DNA of 64,000 nt from Bagarius yarrelli (lineage: Eukaryota; Chordata; Actinopteri; Siluriformes; Sisoridae): assembly GCA_005784505.1 (NCBI GenBank), contig VCAZ01000005.1, positions 935,001 through 999,000 of the forward strand. Reading direction: 5' to 3'. Positions within the stretch are counted from its first letter, which is position 1; each line of letters starts with the position of its first letter. Of the stretch, positions 24,541 through 36,940 are shown in pieces. The translations under genes and the position numbers were made by a program. Below the pieces are notes generated by a model, which saw only the letters and a program-made list of their open reading frames with translations, searched no databases and was not told where the DNA came from.

Positions 24541-25308
24541 CAGAGGTGGGAAGTAACTTCACTATTGATTTATTATTTTGTGACATTATTTTATTACTTT
24601 AGTTTTAATCTGTTTGGTGGTATGATCGATATTATTTCTTTTTAGTTGGGCAGTTTGCACATCTTTTTTAACCTATCATTGGCATTTTCCTGGATATCAC
24701 ACACCATAAACATTTAGTTAGTTTGTGAAGTTAACTACTAGTTTATGAAGCTAGCAACGAGCAAGGCAGTCAAGCAGAAGGCAACAACAATGGCTAACGT
24801 GGACGATGAGACAGAAGGAGTCAGCAAGGTACAAATGACTAAGAACAGAGACATTCTTGACCACTCATAGACATATAAAAGGGAGATGTTTAAAATTGTT
24901 GGATTTTTGGCAAATGCAAAGTCAACCTAAAAAAACACAAGAACATTTTGCTATTACATTATCTATCGTCCGGCACATGTGTTTGCTAACGTTAATTAAT
25001 TAATTAGTAAACATTAGTTAATGATATAAGGTAGCCAGCTTTCATTTGCATTGGAAAATAAATATGCTTAATTTACTATCAGTGCACCTTCGGTAGACTA
25101 TAATCTATTTCACCTTTGGGTGCTTAATGTTTATTTTTACAGAACCGTAGAGTAATTCTGGTAGTTGATTTACTTTTCACTTAAATGCATGTCCGAGCCC
25201 AAACTTCTTTACTTGTGTATTCAGTACTTCAGCTTTTACCAGAGTCATTTTAAACAGGAGTATCTGTACTTCTACTTTACCTAAAGAATGTGTGTACTTT
25301 TGACAGAG
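24541..25308. mobile_element. Decayed DNA transposon, CAGAGGTGGG-type end
   Basis: The left end CAGAGGTGGGAAGTAACTTC is the known start of a fish non-autonomous element. The right end has TACTTCTACTTTACC and GTGTACTTTTGACAGAG, the decayed counterpart. There is no transposase frame. Confidence 0.5.
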
Positions 25309-25829
25309 ATGATAGAGATGACACACAGTGGGTATGATGGTAAAGTGTCCACAAACTTTCGGCCATATAGTGTAGCTCAAGAGCAGTTTGACGCACATGC
25401 ACACAATCTTAAATTTATGTCTTAGAGACTCCCTGAAGTGCTTTTTTGGCCACCCTATTCAGAATGGCATAAGAACACACACAACATAAACACAGTAGCC
25501 TGGAAAACACAAGATGTTCATGAATCTTAGACAGAAATAATCAAACAACCAGTTACAACACAACACTCATGCTCGCTATCTTGTCCAACCAAAGAAATAT
25601 ATAAACCACGATGAGGGAATCACTCAACATCCTAAATAAACAGTTAGAAATGTAAGAACCAATCCAGACAATGAGTTTTCTAACTTCTGGCCTCAGTCAG
25701 TAGAGAGAATTAACAACACTTTTCCCAGCGCTAGGAACTGTGCTGACAAAAATGAAGATATAATTCACAAACAATCTTGTATTCCTACGAGCAACTGCAA
25801 GTGTCAACACTTCAGCTTCATTAGCTCTT
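25309..25829. other. No feature seen
   Basis: Unique sequence. Confidence 0.5.
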
Positions 25830-26160
25830 AAAGATTGAATTGAACTTCATATTCCTTGATATTTGATGGTTGCTTGAGAGCAGATGCAACAAGTACATAA
25901 TTATCTTCGTAATTAAGCTGCCAAAACAAGCGCACCACCAAAGCACCTTTGAAACACTGAGTATTCCATTCATTAGCATCTCTGTAAGCTTATTAATCAT
26001 CTAACAGGCAATTAGCCAGCTGTTACCATTCGCGCCTGGTATGTAAATATATTCCTGGGTTAATTTCTCCCTCTGATAATAAAGAAAACATTATGAAAAT
26101 TAGCTCTGTGTCTCTGTAAATGATCCGTGCTGTTAAACGTGAAGCAGGGGGAACCGCTCG
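25830..26160. other. Candidate conserved non-coding element
   Basis: Dense homeodomain-type cores (CATAATTATCTTCGTAATTA, CTTATTAATCATC, GGCAATTAGCC), a TGTAAATA forkhead-like site and an even, repeat-free composition. There is no coding signal. Enhancer function is inferred from texture only. Confidence 0.35.
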
Positions 26161-26329
26161 GCGTCACTCAGCTGTGAAAAAAAAAAGGACAAAATGGGTC
26201 TTGAAAGGAGAGAATTTCTACAGAGCATTTTAACCCTTCGCTCAGCATGAACACATGACCTCCACTAGCTTGACGTGTGAGTCACTTCAAGTATAAGCGA
26301 GCAAAAGGGTAATTGTGTAATGTTGTTAA

Positions 26330-27425
26330 CAGTGATGGAAATAATGGCGTGATAAATAGAAGCGTTACTTTTTTTTAGTAATGAGTAATCAAATAAATTA
26401 CCGTTTCCGCCGTCACGCTGTTACTGACGCTGATGATAAAATGTGGCACTTCTATAATTGAGCTGACTGAAGTGGTTTTAATCCAAGTAGTCTTAGCCAT
26501 AGGACCAGCAAAGTTTGTTTTTTCTGGTGTATGTGGGGTGGCGGGGGGTACAAAGGCAGGTTCCCAGCGATGACCTCGTCTTCTAGACCGCCATCCAGAC
26601 AATACCATGGAAATGATGCTTACTCTCTGACTGAGTCTGATTCTTCCATGGTTTTTTTTCTCCATTTTGTCACTGATTGAAGATTATCAGGCTTAGGTAC
26701 ATCACGACCGTGAAAAAAGTTCTTTCTATATAATATGGTTATGGGTATGAATGAAACTGGGATGTATTACAGGAGTCAGAGCGAGATGGCAAGTCCAATG
26801 AGTTTAAGGTTAGTTTTCCCAAACTGGAATTATAAACACTACTTTATATTATAATTATAATTAATTATAACCCTACTACTATAAACACCGGGGGCAGGGT
26901 GGCTCAAATGGTTAAGGTGCTGCGTTGTTAATCTGAAGACCAGAAACACCTGGGTTCAAGCCCCACCTCCGGCAAGTCAACCACCGTTGGGTTCTTGAGC
27001 AAGAAGGGGCGCTGCATCATAGCTGACCCTGCGCCCTGACCCCAACCTACCAAGATGGGATATGCGAAAAATGCATTTCATTGGCTCTGTACATGTACCT
27101 CGGACAATGACAATGAACTGAATATACTTATACTTACTTTTTCCTTGTTAAGGCAAAAGACCAGGAAGAAGGAGTGGCTCCACGTCATCACATGACACCA
27201 CAACATTAAAACAGTGTAGATTAGTGAATAATGTTTTATAATAATAATGTATTCAATTCAATGTCTATTTTATTGATTTAACTTAATTCATACTGATTTT
27301 TTTTTTTTAAATAACAATAATTTACTATTCCAGGTAATAAATGACATTTATAATGATGTATTAGTAACTATTCCTCTTTAAGAAGTAACTTGTAACTGTA
27401 CGTTATTACATTTTTTAAAATAAAA
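26330..27425. mobile_element. Decayed hAT-like non-autonomous element, interrupted by a SINE
   Basis: The left end CAGTGATGGAAATAATGGCG then GTTACTTTTTTTTAGTAATG matches a recalled fish repeat built from number-like TAACGG runs. The right part has AGAAGTAACTTGTAACTGTA. A family-B SINE lies inside (26889-27135), so the host element is older than the SINE. Confidence 0.5.
26889..27135 (+). repeat. tRNA-derived SINE, family B, full length, nested
   Basis: The head GGCAGGGTGGCTCAAATGG, a B box GGGTTCAAGCCCC, and the tail CATAGCTGACCCTGCGCC, AAGATGGGATATGCGAAA and GTACATGTACCTCGGACAAT. It is the clearest family-B copy. Confidence 0.9.
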
Positions 27426-28000
27426 TGCCCTAAACTGCTCCCTTAAACAAAACAGTTTCATTTACACTATTTATAATAAATTCGATAATAAACTATAGAA
27501 TACAAACAATGCTAACTATCTAATAGTAAATTAGCTTTCTGCCAGACTGCACTCTGATGCTCGTATATCTGTCCCTAAGCAGGGTGTAAATGGGATTTTC
27601 ATCGAAAACCACAAATGACAGATGCATAATAGTTCTCCGGCTTCTACAGCTAAATCATTTCTCTCACTGTACAAGCTGTTAATTCAGCCTCTCAGTGGGT
27701 TAAAGCCTAATGTTTGGACGAGCTTCCGTTATTCCTACTGCTCGTCTTAAGATAAGATTAGAGATGCAAATACTCAAAAATGGAGAATCTGGTAATCAAC
27801 ATATCCACAACTCATAGGGGATGTGAATTATTATGTGCTAATACGCCGCTATACGTAGATAACAAAAAGAAATTTATAAAGCGCAACTGAAGAAACTGAG
27901 CAAATCCCAATTGCAATGCAAACATTGACAAACTGAACATGTCCAACCGTCTAACTGAGTCAGCCTTTCCTGGCAGTTCCAACTGCAAGGCTTAAAAAAG
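27426..28000. other. No feature seen
   Basis: A+T-rich unique sequence. Confidence 0.5.
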
Positions 28001-28190
28001 ACTTTACAGCACAGTAAACTTTTGTTTCTTCACAAAAAGTTAGGGGTCAGAGCGCAGAGTTAGCTATGATACAGCGCCCCTGGAGCAGAAAGGGTTAAGG
28101 GTCTTGCTCAAGGACCCAACAGTGACTGACTGGTGGTGCTGGAGCTTGATCAACAACTCGGCGCATTAATCATTTGAGCTACCACTGCCC
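28001..28190 (-). repeat. tRNA-derived SINE, family B
   Basis: On the minus strand: a head GGCAGTGGTAGCTCAAATG, the middle block GAGCAAGACCCTTAACCC and the tail GTATCATAGCTAACTCTGCG and GAAGAAACAAAAGTTTACTG. Confidence 0.85.
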
Positions 28191-29018
28191 CGGCCGCAAT
28201 TACACTGCAGGTCTGATTATTTTAATGACCCGCTTACATCTTTTTAAACTGACCCATATCCGATACCTGCATTTACACTAAACACAGCAAAACAATCCAG
28301 GGTAGATGTTCAGTATTTGGCAGACGTACTGACCAGAAAAGAAAGTGTAACTGCACGATAATCAATGGATGCAATGGAAAAAGATGAAATGATTATTCAG
28401 TATTTTGCTTTTCACACCATATCTAAAGGCGGCCTTGATGCAGCCTGGGCAAATGTAGCATTGATCTTTTCCCTTGAGTGTCCTCAAACCTCAGAAAACC
28501 TACATCCAATCATATACTTACACATGTGTACCAACTCAGATAGATGGATGAAAAGCATAAAGGATCAGTAATCAGGTTCTTTACCAATGTCAGCAATATT
28601 AAATCTCTACATCTTCAGTCTCTCATTATCAGGCATGGGGAAGACTAGCATGCATCCTCTAATCAGCAGCAATACAAGAAGCCTGTATATCCAAACATGC
28701 GTGACCACAGTGTCATTTATGGGCCCCAGATGTGCACTCTTGCGCTGCTCTGAGGTGATTTATTGGTGTTTGGCAGGAGCCAGATTCGAGAAAATGATGT
28801 GAAAAGCAGTCCAGAAGTCGCAGAGCTCCTCTGCTTAATCAAATCCATCTTGACATTTTTCCTTAGTGGAATCGCGAGTTCTCATAAAACACAGATGTTA
28901 CATAAGCAAACAAACACACATGTTTAGAGATTAAGCCAAAGTCTCTCATTTCCATGGGATTTGTCACCTTTTCATTTCTGTGGTAAAGCGGTTCTTTATT
29001 CCCCCCCCCCCCGTGTCC
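28191..29018. other. No feature seen
   Basis: Unique sequence, ending in a short C-run at 29002-29012. Confidence 0.5.
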
Positions 29019-29560
29019 TCAGTCTGCAGCTTTTTCAATTAAAACTAGTTTCTCTCGTCTCTAATTACTGCCACTTGTGTTGATTTTCTCTCACAGGGGC
29101 CATAATTTCTCCTCTCCCCGGCCTTCCTCTGTCACCCAATCAATTAACATGAATAATATTCAGCCTATTAGAGATCCGGCCACCACCTTGGGAAGACACT
29201 TTGTCATCAGCAGGACAAATGATTGCTTAATATAGCAGGCAGGCTCCAAGGAGAACGTTCCCCCGGAATCGATAGGAACAGTCAACCTATATCGTTTTAA
29301 ACGAGGGGAGTGCAGGCTGCAATAAACACGCTCGATAGTGGCGTCTAGCTTACCAAGACGCTGAGCGAGCATTAAGTGTACGGGGGCTACAGGGAAGCAT
29401 TACTCTCCGATGGGCTGATTCTCAGCATTCTGTCCAACAGCACTCTGTCTTTGCTATCGGACAAATCCAACCCTGATCTTTAAACAGCACGGACCCACAG
29501 CTCCTAATGAGCTTCCAGGGAATTTCGACTGCACATGCTGTTGATGGGATGTTTTTTTTT
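29019..29560. other. Candidate conserved non-coding element (largest in the window)
   Basis: More than 500 bp of repeat-free, balanced sequence (CTCTAATTACTGCC, CAATCAATTAACATGAATAA, CTTAATATAGCAGGCAGG, AATCGATAGGAACAG, GAGCATTAAGTGTACGGGG). The texture is typical of developmental non-coding elements. A 70-codon minus-strand frame is present but has no splice sites or recognisable domain. Confidence 0.4.
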
Positions 29561-32537
29561 TAACAGAAGTCGAGTTGCTGACTTGTTAACAGCTTCCAGT
29601 ACTCTTTGGTTTTTGGATCATCTCCCAGAATTAGTCTACTTTAGTGATATGAGCTGTTAGTTGTCTTATAGATGTGTCCTGGTTTTTATCACCATAGAAA
29701 ATCCTGTGAGGCACTTTTAGACAAACAGTTTAGACAATTTTTTACTCTCTTGAGTAAAATGTTTCCAAATATGTCTGTGTAAATTTTGCAGAACACTGTA
29801 ACTGTCTCTTTATATTTATGTGGATAAACTTTATCTTTGTGTTTATGTGAATATTCGGAAAAGGAAACTTGTTGCCGATTATATGCGTCATTTTTGACGT
29901 TATTCTAAGAGTTAGCATAAGCTAGTCTGACTGGGTTTCTGACTGAAATAATAACTCTAATTACTTTTAATACAAAACCAAAACTTAAAAAATACTTAAA
30001 AAAAAAAAAGTATTATTATTTTACAAGTGTTCACATTTACTGCCAAATCTTGATAGCTCATTAACGCAAGCTAACCTATCAGGAATAATATCTTGTACTG
30101 AAAGTTGCACATAAACTCAATGAATGTTAGTTATATAAATGTTTATTCTCAAAGCTAACATATACATGGCTAATGTAAGCTAACTCGACAGGTTTACTGT
30201 AAGAAACTTAAGTGATGATAAATTATGTAAATAATCTTTATGGCAACAGTTAGCAGGATAGCTAACATAGCAAAAACAGAATGTATTGATTAATGTCATC
30301 GATTCCCGCTTGGATGCTAGTATAATTTTACTTTACACAATATTAATTAGACTTAATTGTGTACAAGCCACAATGTTATACAAGCCACATTGTTATATAA
30401 AATTGACAACCTTGAAGAATGAATTATGGATTGTATGTTATTTTACAAGCTAATTCGTTTGATTTATGAAACTATTTATTTTAAAATATCATTATAACAT
30501 ATTATTTTGAGAAGAGATGATGATTGATACACAATCTGCACAATGCTGAGCTGACAGGTATTCGTAACATTGCAGATATCGAGTAAAAGGTCTGCGCATA
30601 CTGTATGTACACAGCGTGTAGTTCAGAGCATATTATGTGGTTGTGGTTCATTATTCTAGCTAAACTTTTTGCATGCAAATGCTTTACGCTACCATCTGTT
30701 GTGTGCATATGTACTGTAGTTACACCCAGATATCTTATCCAGATATCTTTTAGCAGCTTCTGGAACACTGGAAGAAAACACAGTGATGAATTTCAGCATG
30801 CGAGGTTAGCGACATATTTACCAGCGTCATTCTAAACATTGTGTAGAACAGATGCGTTTACACGCTGAATGGCGTTCTCAGATGTGTCGTTTGTCATTTA
30901 TGCTTTAATAGCTCACTTCCTTTTTTTTTTTTACCTAAAGCTAAAAAGAGAAAATATTACATCTTGACAGCAGCAGGCACCTGTCTGAGGTGGCATTTTT
31001 CTTGTTTAACAAAGTAGTGCACAGATTTAGAAAAAAAGGCCATGTCTACAATACAGCTGAATAGGAATCTGTCAGATAGGCAGCAGTTTCCTAGACTGTA
31101 TTTAGAAGACTAATAATAAACGACAAAATTCACACATGCACAAAATATGCATAATTTACAGATACCTTTGACTAAAGATTTTATAGAATTTCTGTGTTTT
31201 ATCGTAAACAGATTTTTTTTTTTAAAAAGGACAAATTATTGTCCTCCATAAGAAAGCAATCAACATATTGTTTCCTGAAATCTATAGGGACTTTAGAAAC
31301 CCTAACTATTTACCAAGGAATCCTACAAAAATGGACAGAACTATAAAATATGACTCGTTGTTCTCATCATCCCTTGCTAATTTTCCTCCAAGCTTCTCCA
31401 ACATTCACACAGCAGCGGAATTAAGATTCAGAGAGCATTCCTGTATCCCAGTGCTCCTCGTAGGGTCAGAGAAATCAAAGCAGCACACATCAGAGGAATA
31501 TCAGAGTAGGACTTAGATTAGCACCCGCAGGGTCCTAGCACTAATTAAAGAAAAAGGAGAAGGAAAATGGTTCTGGGCTGCTCCCAGTGGAAATGGTGTG
31601 GAATGATTAGCTGCGAGTGATCGATAGTAGCCATCAGCCTACTGCACGTCTTCCCGGGGGAAGAAAGCGCGTGTTAGCGGACAAGACGCCTCCGAATTTT
31701 AAATGAAAACAAATACACTTGTTCCAGAGGAAGGATAAATTATTGAATGTCAGGGAAGGTAGAGGGGGGATTTCGGGAGGGAAGGAAAACCAGAGTTGAT
31801 GTGAGGGAAAAGGACAAGTGAGTGGTTTTGATGTGACGTGTTAAAAAAATGGATAGTAAGAGAAAGCAGCAACTGAACAGGCCTAATGGAGTCTGATAGC
31901 TCGCAAAGCTGTAGCAGGGGATACCTGAGGAGAAGCTTTCCTGGACACATTGACAGCTCAGACACTTCTTTGATGAAGTAAAGCATTAAAAAGCAGAAAG
32001 ATGCCAAACTACTCCTCATCTAGTCCCATACCTTCTTCTCCAGGACGAGTAGACTGTCTGAATCGATACATTTAGACACACTCTAATGTGTTTTCCATCT
32101 GTAACATGTCAGGTATTAAAACAAAAGAGCAGAACCGAGAGTAAATCCTTCTAATAGGGATTTAACCCTTAAAATTTCAGCTTATTATTGGCTATTTTAC
32201 TACACACGTGATAACTAGTAACACACAAGGTATATATAGGAAATCAAGGGGTTTATTTTCTTTTTCCTGAATACGTATTTTAAAAAAAATCAAATGTGAA
32301 ATGTAGGAAAAAGCCAAGTGGTCTGATCAACGCTGACGAGTTCTGACTTTTTTAATTTTTATTAATAAAAAATATATATAACATCACCTGAAGGCAAAAA
32401 CATTCAGTATGTAAAGAGATGAATCTTTAATTAATACCACTCCTGTTAATGTCACTGAAAACTTAAGCCAGTTTCAAGATTCATGATGACTGCATTAAGT
32501 AAATAAATTTAGTTCTGTTTCTCAGGATTTTTCATTG
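29561..32537. other. No gene seen; mostly unique
   Basis: A+T-rich unique sequence. 30570-30840 contains GCATGCAAATGC (octamer) and two GATATCTTATCC-like blocks. 31500-31720 is more evenly composed and could be regulatory. No exons are recognised. Confidence 0.5.
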
Positions 32538-32880
32538 TTAGGGTTGCCCAGTCTCATGTAGGCAGGAGGTTTGGAAACGTTGGTAGCTTTGAATGACTAA
32601 GGTCCGTCCAATAAGACATATGACTGACAGGTAAAGCAACCAATGACTTTTTGTTTGTTGGGGGAATCACTAAAGTGACTTAAGCAAAACTCTTAAATGT
32701 CCCTTTAAACACACGCCGGCAGGAAATCCTGTACACTTCAACCAATCAGAGAACGAATTCAAAATTCTGAAAGTGGTTTCAGCTAAGTGCGCCATATGCA
32801 TCAGAATTTCAGTCAGCAGTCTGTAGGTATGGCGTCTGTAGCTGAGATTAGAGTTGCCAGATCTGTGGGGTATTTAATTG
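32538..32880. repeat. Dispersed repeat D, copy 2
   Basis: It shares ATATGACTGACAGGTAAAGC (32618-32637), the ACCAATGACTTTTTGTTTG context and the CAACCAATCAGAGAACGA and GCATCAGAATTTCAG blocks with 12091-12450, in the same order. GGGTTGCCC and GAGTTGCCAG near the two ends are in the same orientation. Confidence 0.75.
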
Positions 32881-34255
32881 GTTTAATTGTTAAAGTTCTG
32901 TTAGTTTGCTATAAATGTGTACAAGTCTGTGTGCTGTGGCTTTAACTATAATGTGGCAAATAAGGGGGTTGATTGAGAAGAAATGGGTTTTGCAACTAGC
33001 GAAAATGTATTCAATAAAAATGAATACAAAGCTGCATTTACAGACCAAAATAAGAAGCATATATTTATTTTGATTGGGCTTTTTTAAAGCCTTATCCAAC
33101 CTCAGTGTCTGGTCTTCTACAGGATTTGGAAAAGTTTGGACTCAAAGTGGTTAATTAAATCATACTAGGGTTTCTGTTACTATGGAAGGGACACTGAATT
33201 GGTCTAGAGGCCGAGGCAATATCTCCATGACAGCTCTAGAGCACCTGGAAACATTAGCGAGCGCTTCTCCTAGCCTCCATTCAGTACATCTACATCACAA
33301 AGTAATCAATACAGGTAGGGAATATCACACAGAACGATGTACAAAGTGCTGAGTGTGGGTGTGTGCAGGAACATAACTCAGTGTTAGAGCAGACAGCTTG
33401 GTGAATGTGCTCTTTAGCATGGAGTTTGCAGCGCTAACATGTCGGGGAATGCACACAGCCTCATGCTGTTAACAGCAGGCCTGTTCATAGAGCAGACAAC
33501 ACAACAACAAGCAGTCAGGTAATTTCCCCGAGTCCCCCCAGTGTGCCAATCATCTCAGTGCACAGCCTGCTAAACCACTAAATACACCACTGTTCCTACA
33601 CACACACCCAAACACCCCAGCTAGTAATCTTTTACATGGCTTCAAGGACTAATTAGTACTTGCATCACCCACAATACAGTGAAAGGTATACATTTATTTT
33701 ACAAAAAAACAAACTTATATGCCAACAGGTAATAAAACCGAGCACTGATGATCTTGTTAGCATATTAGCATTTATAGCATCTTAAAATTAGATAAGATCA
33801 AGCTGTTTGTGTAATTCACTTCCTACACTTACACAGCAGTGTCATTATTAACATACACAGGAATGTTACAAGACTAATTCAATTAATTATCCAAACAACA
33901 ACTAATTATCTAAACATGGCAGATATAATTTAATATCACAACATAAATATGAAACGTGTAAAATTATTGTCTTATATTTAACATGTATTGGAAATAGGTT
34001 CAGATGATTAGAGAAAAACAATGTTTAAACCATCTTAATTTTTAATCTTAATATTTAATTACCGTTTCTGTAGCTACTTTTAAATGAATTCAGCTGTTGT
34101 AAAATTGTAAAACTATACGCAGTTTAGCATAAGGTCTGAAGGTTATTTACAGCCAAATTGGATTTAAAGATTTTTAATGCTTTACTACACTTCCTAAAAT
34201 GACAAGTCATACAATCATATGCATCATCACGGGGAAATTTGCTTAGCTTAAAAAG
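32881..34255. other. No gene seen
   Basis: Unique sequence. 33200-33600 is relatively G+C-balanced. No exon or repeat is recognised. Confidence 0.5.
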
Positions 34256-34607
34256 CAGGGCCGGCCCAAGCCTTTAGGGGCGCCCTAAGCAAAATTTTAT
34301 TTGGGGGCCCTCTGGTGTTGCCACTAAGACAGATTATTGCCAGGTCTTGATTATATGTACACTATTAATCTAACACCCTCCTTATCCATTTCAATTGTTG
34401 TAGCTGTTTTGCTTACATCATATCAATATTTTCTTTCACTTCAACATTAAAGCTGCAAACTTAATGTGGTGTACTAATAACTACTAATTAAACACTTTTG
34501 CAATTTAATATTGCATTTTTGTATAATTACCATTGGCCAGTAATATATATTTTAAAAAAAAATTAAAAAACGGCAATTCATGTACCCTTTGGGGCCCCCT
34601 GGAGTAC
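34256..34607. mobile_element. Decayed element with CAGGGCCGGCCC end
   Basis: It begins CAGGGCCGGCCCAAGCCTTT followed by GGGGCGCCCTAAGCAAAA and GGGGGCCCTCTGG, and near the right has TTTGGGGCCCCCTGG. Both halves look like parts of a known fish hAT-type repeat. Ends are uncertain. Confidence 0.45.
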
Positions 34608-34745
34608 AGGATGGGCCATGATACCGCATCCCTAAAGTCGGGAGAGGGTTAAGGGCTTTGTTTAGGAGCCCAATAATGGCGGTGGTGGTGTTTGAACCCT
34701 TATCTTACAATCAAAAACATACATCCTTAACTATTTAAGCTATCA
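34608..34745 (-). repeat. tRNA-derived SINE, family B, partial
   Basis: The minus strand has GCTTAAATAGTTAAGGATG, the middle block CTTAACCCTCTCCC and GATGCGGTATCATGGCCCAT. Confidence 0.7.
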
Positions 34746-35204
34746 CTAGTATTTATTTAAAAAAGTGATCAGTTTTGTTTTCTTGACAACCTTATTGGTA
34801 AAAACTTTATTTAGGATGATATCTAAAATACATTTCTCTAAGCTAATTTATTTCCAGCGCATCTTTGTGTATCTGTATTCCGATTTTCCCATATTACTGG
34901 TGTTTTTTTCCATGCACGGCAATCCAAAACCTCCTGAAAATTTTCAGCGCGCAAAAGAGAAATCAGTTAAGTTCCAGCACCAAATTGATTTGTAACAGTC
35001 AGTCATGTCAGGAGACATTGTGACTCGCTAACGATTTAAGCGCATCAGGTTCTTTTCATGTCTGGCAAAATGCTGTATTACAGTCAACAATGCTGTTCGA
35101 TTGCTCCTGACATTGCAGGAAATCCAACAAGAAATGGAAAAAAATAAAATAAAATAGCGTGAAGCAGTCATGATGAAGTCAAAAATCTTTAAGACAACAT
35201 GCCA
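34746..35204. other. No feature seen
   Basis: A+T-rich unique sequence. Confidence 0.5.
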
Positions 35205-35254
35205 ATAAAACCTAAAGAGGAACCAGATTCAAAAAGGAATCCATCCTCATCTGT
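35205..35254 (+). repeat. Repeat C fragment
   Basis: AAACCTAAAGAGGAACCAGA and GGAATCCATCCTCATCTG match the centre of repeat C at 19328. Confidence 0.65.
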
Positions 35255-35824
35255 TTTGGTTTTTATTTCTCTTTTAAGTTCAGGTATGCCACAATCCAAC
35301 AACCCTTCCTCCAGCCATCACTGCATTAGCTCCAGCTAAAAAAAAGGCATTAGCTCGTTTGCTAACAAGCCCTTTATAGACAGTGACAGGGGATATCCTG
35401 TACGTCTAACAGCGCCGGATGAAAGCACAAACAGCAGTCTATCGCAGGCAGCACTAACTGCGTTTCTGCTACAGGGATGTCAGCTTTAATTTGCCTGTAA
35501 ATAACTGACTTCCCGTTTTCCAGATCCCAGAGGAGACATCCAGTTTGTTTGGGAGATGGCAGAGCTGTGTGTGCTGCAAATTACTCTTTCAGATGTGTGC
35601 AACCTCATACATACTCACCAACACACACACGCTGATTTTTTTTTTCCACCCCTGCCTCTACAGTAATAACCTTCAACTAACCTTTAAACCACACTGAATA
35701 ATTTAGATCCCATTTTCATATCAACAGAGGAGTCAAGCCAGGCAATTATCTTTTATCTGTATACTTCACTGTCAGGCCACAGCATAATAAAGTTTTCCCA
35801 AGAGGCTTGAATGGAAGAAAGACA

Positions 35825-35843
35825 GGGGGAGGGGGAGGGGGGG
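35825..35843 (+). repeat. G-quadruplex-capable tract
   Basis: Runs of 5, 5 and 7 G separated by single A give four possible G3 blocks. Folding is inferred from the pattern. Confidence 0.6.
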
Positions 35844-36104
35844 TAGAAACAGAGAGACGGTATGGGGTGTGCTGTGGTGATGTTATCTAAAGACATTAAT
35901 GCAATCATGAATAATGCAGTAATTACTGTCAGAACTGCAAGAAAGGCAAAAAAAAAAACAACCATCACCAAGCCCACATCTGTATTTCATTCCTGATATC
36001 CAGATGGAACAGTGTGTGTGTCAGCAATATGATGAACCCGAAGACAAATGTGACAAATTGTCATATCATTCTGTTCAGTTAGGTGTGGGAGTGTGTAACG
36101 GAGA

Positions 36105-36155
36105 GAGAGCGAGAGAGAGAGAGAGAGAGAGAGGGAGGGAGGGGGGGGGAAGGGG
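36105..36155 (+). repeat. (GA)n followed by a G-quadruplex-capable tract
   Basis: (GA)n grades into GGGAGGGAGGGGGGGGGAAG then GGG, an all-purine 50-bp strand. Confidence 0.75.
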
Positions 36156-36741
36156 CGTAATAGTGCTGACAACACAGACATAGTTAAGACTTATGAGCCA
36201 AACCCCCATGAAGGGAAAGCAGCAGACAGTGATATAGAGGAGTGCAGTGTGTGGATACCCACAATGAAAAAAAAAAGAGGAGCAACAAAGTGCTGCTCCC
36301 TTAGAGACTCATTAAAATACCCTTCTGGATCCATTCCGTTTCCCTACACCCTGTGCACTGGGTCACACCAATCATGATTACACTATTAATGGCAAAATGA
36401 TTCTTTAAAAACGTCTGACAAATTTTTTAGGACATTTAGGAGAAATCTAAGACCTCTAATACAAAAAAAAAAACCAAACACACTCTACATTAGTACTATT
36501 CGGACGGGACTAGTTTTCCAGTTTGAGTTACAACGCTCATCAGTGGACGACTGTGATTTCCTGTACGGATTCGGGTGGGACTAACGTCTCCGTGTTTATT
36601 ACTGAGGAGATCACCTGTGGGTCGGGATGTTTAAGGATACTTAGTGACTTGTAAACATTTTAATTAAAAAAATAAGTAACGTTAACATGATTTTACGGTT
36701 CCCATAATAAAGCACTGTAATAAAAACTTTTATAATTTCCT

Positions 36742-36940
36742 TTCAATTCAATTCAATTTGATCTGTTTAGCACTTTTAACAATGGAAATTGTCTCAAAGC
36801 AGCTTTACACAGATAATGCAGTAAGAATAAATAAGTGTAAGTGTTTGTTCCTAATAAGCAAGCCGGGTGGTGACTGCAGCAAGGAAAAACTCCCTGAGAT
36901 AACATAAGGACGAAACCTTGAGAGGAACCAGACACAAACA
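36742..36940 (+). repeat. Dispersed repeat C, copy 2
   Basis: TTGTCTCAAAGCAGCTTTAC, AAGCCGGGTGGTGACTGC, AAGGAAAAACTCCCTGAGAT and CCTTGAGAGGAACCAGACAC. It is closer to the expected consensus than the 19328 copy. Confidence 0.75.

Larger units (their letters stand above)
35255..36741. other. No gene seen; two G-rich tracts
   Basis: 35380-35560 is unique and evenly composed (possible regulatory patch). G-rich tracts at 35825-35843 and 36133-36155 follow (GA)n at about 36105-36132. Confidence 0.5.

Noticed and set aside
6741..27135. tRNA genes (A- and B-box-like sequences in many places)
   Set aside because: Each is followed by SINE middle and tail blocks and none can fold as a complete tRNA; these are SINE heads.
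34306..34325. CTCF-like GGGCCCTCTGGTGTTG
   Set aside because: It falls inside a decayed transposon end and is off consensus at the GC-rich side.
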